From Thermoplasmata archaeon (GTDB lineage Archaea; Thermoplasmatota; DAOVMN01), in contig DAOVMN010000004.1 in the NCBI GenBank assembly GCA_030630685.1, positions 1 to 20,677 of the forward strand: a stretch of 20,677 bases of DNA, in the 5' to 3' direction. Shown here piece by piece: positions 15,681 through 20,677 of the stretch. The notes under the pieces were generated by a model, which did not search any database, had not been told where the DNA came from, and worked only from the letters and a program-made list of their open reading frames with translations. The position numbers were made by a program, and so were the translations under genes. The number at the start of each line of letters is the position of its first letter. Position 1 is the stretch's first letter.

Positions 15681-15732
15681 GAAGGGGCATAGATGTAAAT
15701 CGCACGAGGGTGCGCATTCAATGATTGTCCAA

Positions 15733-15761
15733 CCATACGCAGCCTGGACGCCTGTTGAGTC
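15733..15761 (+). other. 5' arm of the 23S bulge-helix-bulge processing stem
   Basis: The outer arm CCATACGCAGCCTG (15733-15746) is an exact complement of 18754-18767. Then GACG (15747-15750) pairs with CGTT (18747-18750, one G-U), CCT (15751-15753) is a 3-base bulge, and GTTGAGTC (15754-15761) pairs with GGCTCAGC (18739-18746, G-U allowed). This is the canonical substrate of the archaeal splicing endonuclease. Confidence 0.85.
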
Positions 15762-18718
<2,957 letters not shown>

Positions 18719-18738
18719 TCAGCTGTCATTGTGTTGTT

Positions 18739-18767
18739 GGCTCAGCCGTTTGACAGGCTGCGTATGG
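18739..18767 (+). other. 3' arm of the 23S bulge-helix-bulge processing stem
   Basis: GGCTCAGC, CGTT, a 3-base bulge TGA (18751-18753) and the outer arm CAGGCTGCGTATGG (18754-18767) match the 5' arm. The two 3-base bulges on opposite strands are separated by 4 base pairs, as required. Confidence 0.85.
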
Positions 18768-18771
18768 AGCA

Positions 18772-18784
18772 CTTTTTATTTTTT
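18772..18784 (+). terminator. T-rich end of the 23S transcript
   Basis: CTTTTTATTTTTT follows 4 bases after the processing stem, a typical archaeal termination signal. On the other strand the same bases hold the stop codon of the gene remnant. Confidence 0.55.
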
Positions 18785-19092
18785 GAATACAGGCTCCGCT
18801 TGCAGTGGGAGCTTTACTCCTTCCATATCATCAGGTTTTGCTGCAAACACCGCCTCGTCGAAGTTGCCGTCCTTAGGGCTTGCAGAGAAATAAAGTAGCA
18901 GATTTTGTTAGGCAACAATCCACCATTTGTGTATTCGTGCCATTCGTGTTTTCAGTTTCTGGGCGGAGTTCATCACGAATTTCACAAATAGACGAATGTC
19001 ACGAATTTGATTGCCACAGATTTCGAGAGGTTATTCTTTGGCATGCACTTAATATCCTGGTGGGGCTCCACGATGTCATACCATGCTGTCAT
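18776..19092 (-). pseudogene. Broken 5' end of a DUF499-like ATPase gene
   Basis: ATG 19092 overlaps the stop of the HEPN gene as ATGA and reads MTAWYDIVEPHQDIK before running into repeat DNA and a stop at 18982. About 170 bases on, in another frame, translation resumes as KDGNFDEAVFAAKPDDMEGVKLPLQAEPVFKK and stops at 18776-18778. Joined, the pieces follow the pattern I recall for DUF499 N-termini (W..V.EPH.D....G.F.E..FAA ... P....P.FF.KT). DUF499 proteins are large ATPases of defence islands and normally about 1000 residues, so only some 50 codons survive. The break contains a palindromic repeat (18911-19015), and the far end abuts the 23S terminator. The gene is surely dead; the family name is from memory. 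Confidence 0.55.
18911..19015. repeat. Palindromic ATTCGTG-type repeat, copy A
   Basis: An element of about 105 bases bounded by GGCAA and TTGCC, built of ATTCGTG and CACGAAT units in inverted array with an unpaired centre near 18955-18970. It has no coding capacity and interrupts the DUF499-like remnant. A related element lies at 20434-20528. Confidence 0.6.
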
Positions 19093-19448
19093 TTCGAACC
19101 CTCTTCTTCTTCAATCTCGGCAAGGATTTTCCGGAGGATTGGCTTTATTCTTGGTAGTTCGATCTTTACAGCATCCCTCACCAGCAAATAATCTATCCCA
19201 AAATAGGCGTGGCTCAACCTGTCTCGCATGCCTGCCATGCGTTTCCAGGGAACTTCAGGGTACCGTTCTTTTATCCGGTCGGGGACATGCTTTGTTGCCT
19301 CCCCAATGATCTCGAACTTCCTGATAACGGCGCTTGAGGTCTTGTCATCCTCGGCGAGCTCTTCAAGGTCCATGTCTTCCACGAAGTTCTTGATGGATTC
19401 CATGGCCTCTATGATGTCCTTTAAAAAGAGTTTATGATTTCTCTTCAT
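19089..19448 (-). CDS. hepT: HEPN-domain toxin (HepT family), second copy
   Basis: The 119-residue helical protein carries R75-DRLS-H80-A-Y82, the R-x4-H-x-Y motif of HepT toxins, so it should be an RNase silenced by AMPylation of the tyrosine. It is clearly related to the HEPN protein encoded at 2751-3086 (shared stretches such as EIIGEA, YPEV/HPEV-W-R-AG-RD and YFGID/YFGVD) but far from identical, so the two modules are not recent duplicates. The start ATG overlaps the mntA stop by 4 bases, and its stop overlaps the ATG of the broken DUF499-like gene by 4 bases. The C-terminus is acidic (EIEEEEGSK). Confidence 0.9.
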   Translation of the reverse strand: MKRNHKLFLKDIIEAMESIKNFVEDMDLEELAEDDKTSSAVIRKFEIIGEATKHVPDRIKERYPEVPWKRMAGMRDRLSHAYFGIDYLLVRDAVKIELPRIKPILRKILAEIEEEEGSK

Positions 19449-19741
19449 ACTGCCACCACCTCGCTTAATATCTGATCTTTCAGTTCCTGCCTAACCGCCC
19501 GTTCTGAAACAACGTCCATCTTCAGCTTGAGTTCTCCCTCAAGGAAGTCAGCAAGACCAACGAGATCGAAGAGAGTAGCACCCTCTAGAAATCGGACGAG
19601 AATGTCCACATCGCTGTCTCTTCCCTGTTCCCCCCTGGCATAGGAACCAAAGACCCCGATAATCTCTGCTTTATATTCATTTCTGATCTCATTCTCCAGG
19701 CGTTTAAGAAGCTGCAGGATTCTCTCAAGTTCAGGGTTCAT
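19445..19741 (-). CDS. mntA: MNT-type nucleotidyltransferase antitoxin (MntA family), second copy
   Basis: The 98-residue protein has the full minimal nucleotidyltransferase signature G32-S33, ten residues, D44-V-D46, followed by ILVRF. It should AMPylate and neutralise the HEPN partner encoded immediately downstream. ATG 19741 is chosen because GGAGGG lies 7 bases before it and the helix MNPELERILQLLKRL is a natural start; a longer frame from 19777 would overlap the preceding gene. The stop of the preceding Cys-rich frame lies 4 bases upstream, inside the same ribosome-binding region, which points to a single mRNA. Confidence 0.9.
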   Translation of the reverse strand: MNPELERILQLLKRLENEIRNEYKAEIIGVFGSYARGEQGRDSDVDILVRFLEGATLFDLVGLADFLEGELKLKMDVVSERAVRQELKDQILSEVVAV

Positions 19742-19745
19742 GCTT

Positions 19746-19955
19746 TTACCCTCCATATTGCGGCATATCATTCTCACCCGGATGCACCTTAAAAAGTTTG
19801 CGCTTCCGTACCCCCATTTTTGAGCATTTATCTATACCGATGAGGAATCCTTCCGGTAACTGTTTCTCCTTGCTGCCATTGAGCAGGCACCTGGCCCCGC
19901 AGCCTGGGTTCTGGCACGGGATTGTCCGGCTCCCATCTGATCTCCATATTATCAA
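19746..19955 (-). CDS. Small Cys-rich protein, function unknown
   Basis: A 69-residue frame opens at TTG 19955, one base after the phosphoesterase stop, with AGAAGGAG just upstream. It contains C14, C19, C23 and C44 in the order C-x4-C-x3-C and a distant C, which could hold one zinc, followed by basic residues (GVRKRKLFKV). The composition looks like real protein and its stop sits in the ribosome-binding site of mntA, as expected for operon genes. I do not recognise the family. The TTG start and small size leave doubt; the frame could also be the C-terminal end of an older fusion with the phosphoesterase. Confidence 0.5.
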   Translation of the reverse strand: MIIWRSDGSRTIPCQNPGCGARCLLNGSKEKQLPEGFLIGIDKCSKMGVRKRKLFKVHPGENDMPQYGG

Positions 19956-19956
19956 G

Positions 19957-20340
19957 CTACTCCTTCTTCCTGAAAAAGAGCCAGTTGTTGTCCCTCTTCC
20001 CCTGCCTTGGTTTGATCTTCACGAGCACGAAGTTACCCTTCAGCCTCTCCCCCTGAATATTTAGGATGAGCTTCCTCTCCTTCCTGTTGATAATCTCGTA
20101 GTTCCCTTTATCCCATATCTCCACCCTGCCCGCCCCGTAGCTCCCTTCCGGGATCTCCCCCTCGAAATCACCGTAATCCAGTTCATGGTCCTCCACCTGG
20201 ATGGCAAGGCGCTTTACTTTAGGATCATCGGTGGGCTCTTTTGGGACAGCCCAGGACTTGAGCACCCCGTCCATCTCGAGCCTGAGGTCGTAGTGCAGTT
20301 TTCGGGCATGATGCTTGTGGATCACATATTTCCCGGTCAT
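19957..20340 (-). CDS. Stand-alone LigD-type DNA 3'-phosphoesterase
   Basis: The enzyme trims 3'-phosphate or a 3'-ribonucleotide at DNA ends before joining. In many bacteria it is the N-terminal domain of ligase D; archaea can have it alone. The 127-residue protein shows the family hallmarks: YVIHKHHARKLHYDLRLE (histidines, D and R of the metal and phosphate site), LKSWAVPKEP, LAIQVEDHELDYGDFEG, and IPEGSYGAGRVEIWDKG. ATG 20340 is preferred over GTG 20394 because the first conserved strand starts there and a TATA-like GATAAATAC lies 27 bases upstream. No Ku or ligase gene is in the window. It is the first gene of a tight minus-strand operon with a Cys-rich protein and an MNT-HEPN pair. Confidence 0.9.
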   Translation of the reverse strand: MTGKYVIHKHHARKLHYDLRLEMDGVLKSWAVPKEPTDDPKVKRLAIQVEDHELDYGDFEGEIPEGSYGAGRVEIWDKGNYEIINRKERKLILNIQGERLKGNFVLVKIKPRQGKRDNNWLFFRKKE

Positions 20341-20362
20341 CACCGAGGATATTGCCGATGGG

Positions 20363-20378
20363 GTATTTATCTCTTTTC
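20363..20378 (-). promoter_or_regulatory. Promoter of the phosphoesterase-MNT-HEPN operon
   Basis: On the minus strand AAAAGAGATAAATAC is centred about 27 bases before ATG 20340, predicting a leaderless mRNA. A second AT-rich box (AAATTAAAAAG) lies at about 20395-20405. Confidence 0.45.
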
Positions 20379-20433
20379 GAGGTGCAGGGGACACTTTTTA
20401 ATTTCTTTGGCCTGTTTGTTTAGCGTTTAGAGA

Positions 20434-20528
20434 CGCAATCAACACAAATGACACGAATCAGCCGAATGGCACAAATCTATAGAACCTATCTGTGTGATTC
20501 GTTTCATTCGTGATATTCGTGATTTACC
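20434..20528. repeat. Palindromic ATTCGTG-type repeat, copy B
   Basis: About 95 bases of CACGAAT/CCGAAT units on the left and GATTCGT/ATTCGTG units on the right around a centre near 20480, related to copy A at 18911-19015. It lies between the phosphoesterase operon and a possible transposase end. Confidence 0.55.
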
Positions 20529-20572
20529 AGTTCTCCCGAAAATAATAAAAAGTCTCGTGCAGGGGTAAGAGT

Positions 20573-20677
20573 TCAGCCATGTGAAGTTTCTAATATCTTG
20601 GGCCCATAATCCAAAATATTCTCACCTTTTTGGTGGATCGTATGCAGAACACTTGTCAAAATTCCATAGATTTTAGC
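20573..20677 (-). CDS. C-terminal fragment of a possible transposase
   Basis: A minus-strand frame enters from the right edge and stops at 20573-20575 after 34 residues (AKIYGILTSVLHTIHQKGEN, then ILDYGPKILE). The helix with SVLHTIHQKGEN resembles the last helix of IS66-like transposases. Too little is present to be sure, and the inverted repeats of an element cannot be checked because the other end is outside. Confidence 0.4.
   Translation of the reverse strand, partial: AKIYGILTSVLHTIHQKGENILDYGPKILETSHG

Noticed and set aside
15453..15732. Possible 16S end, tRNA or small RNA before the 23S gene
   Set aside because: I found no anti-Shine-Dalgarno end of 16S, no tRNA T-loop/cloverleaf and no C/D box pair; only promoters, a palindrome and a leader hairpin are seen.
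18911..20528. CRISPR array, because of repeated ATTCGTG/CACGAAT units
   Set aside because: The units are short, inverted and irregularly spaced, with no uniform repeats and spacers and no cas genes.

Overview
The window reads as archaeal, most likely a Thermoplasmata-type euryarchaeote. The evidence is a PriS-type primase small subunit, a Csl4 exosome subunit, TATA boxes about 26 bases before several start codons (short-leader or leaderless mRNAs), a 23S rRNA gene of archaeal type with its own bulge-helix-bulge processing stem and no 16S beside it, and a secreted Ig-like/CARDB protein with a C-terminal membrane anchor. Unlinked rRNA genes are known in Thermoplasmatales. The exact lineage is inference.

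Bases 1-6320 (plus strand) form a defence island. In order it holds the tail of an unidentified gene, a short ORF resembling the first residues of HsdS, an RNase HI-like protein with a C-terminal SWIM zinc finger, hsdS, an MntA/HepT (MNT-HEPN) pair, hsdR and a very small YgjP/SprT-like metallopeptidase. No hsdM is visible. Most junctions overlap or nearly touch, so the block from the RNase H gene to the peptidase looks like one transcription unit.

Bases 6332-15452 are housekeeping genes: purQ, a small membrane protein on the minus strand, a large surface protein, the exosome gene csl4, a DEAD-box RNA helicase preceded by a short leader ORF, a class I fructose-1,6-bisphosphatase (minus) and priS (minus). 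Most have their own TATA element.

Bases 15453-18790 hold a perfect palindrome, a pre-rRNA leader, the 23S rRNA with matching 14-bp processing arms, and a T-rich end.

Bases 18776-20677 are a second accessory region, all on the minus strand. Reading in that direction: the tail of a possible transposase, a palindromic repeat, a stand-alone LigD-type 3'-phosphoesterase, a small Cys-rich protein, a second MntA/HepT pair, and the broken first 50 or so codons of what looks like a DUF499 ATPase gene. That remnant is split by a second copy of the palindromic repeat and ends against the 23S gene. The five reading frames are packed with 1-4 base gaps or overlaps.

The most interesting points are the RNase H-SWIM protein inside the type I restriction locus, the operon linking a DNA-end repair enzyme to an MNT-HEPN module and a wrecked DUF499 gene, and two tiny leader ORFs that both end in an ATGA overlap with the gene they precede.
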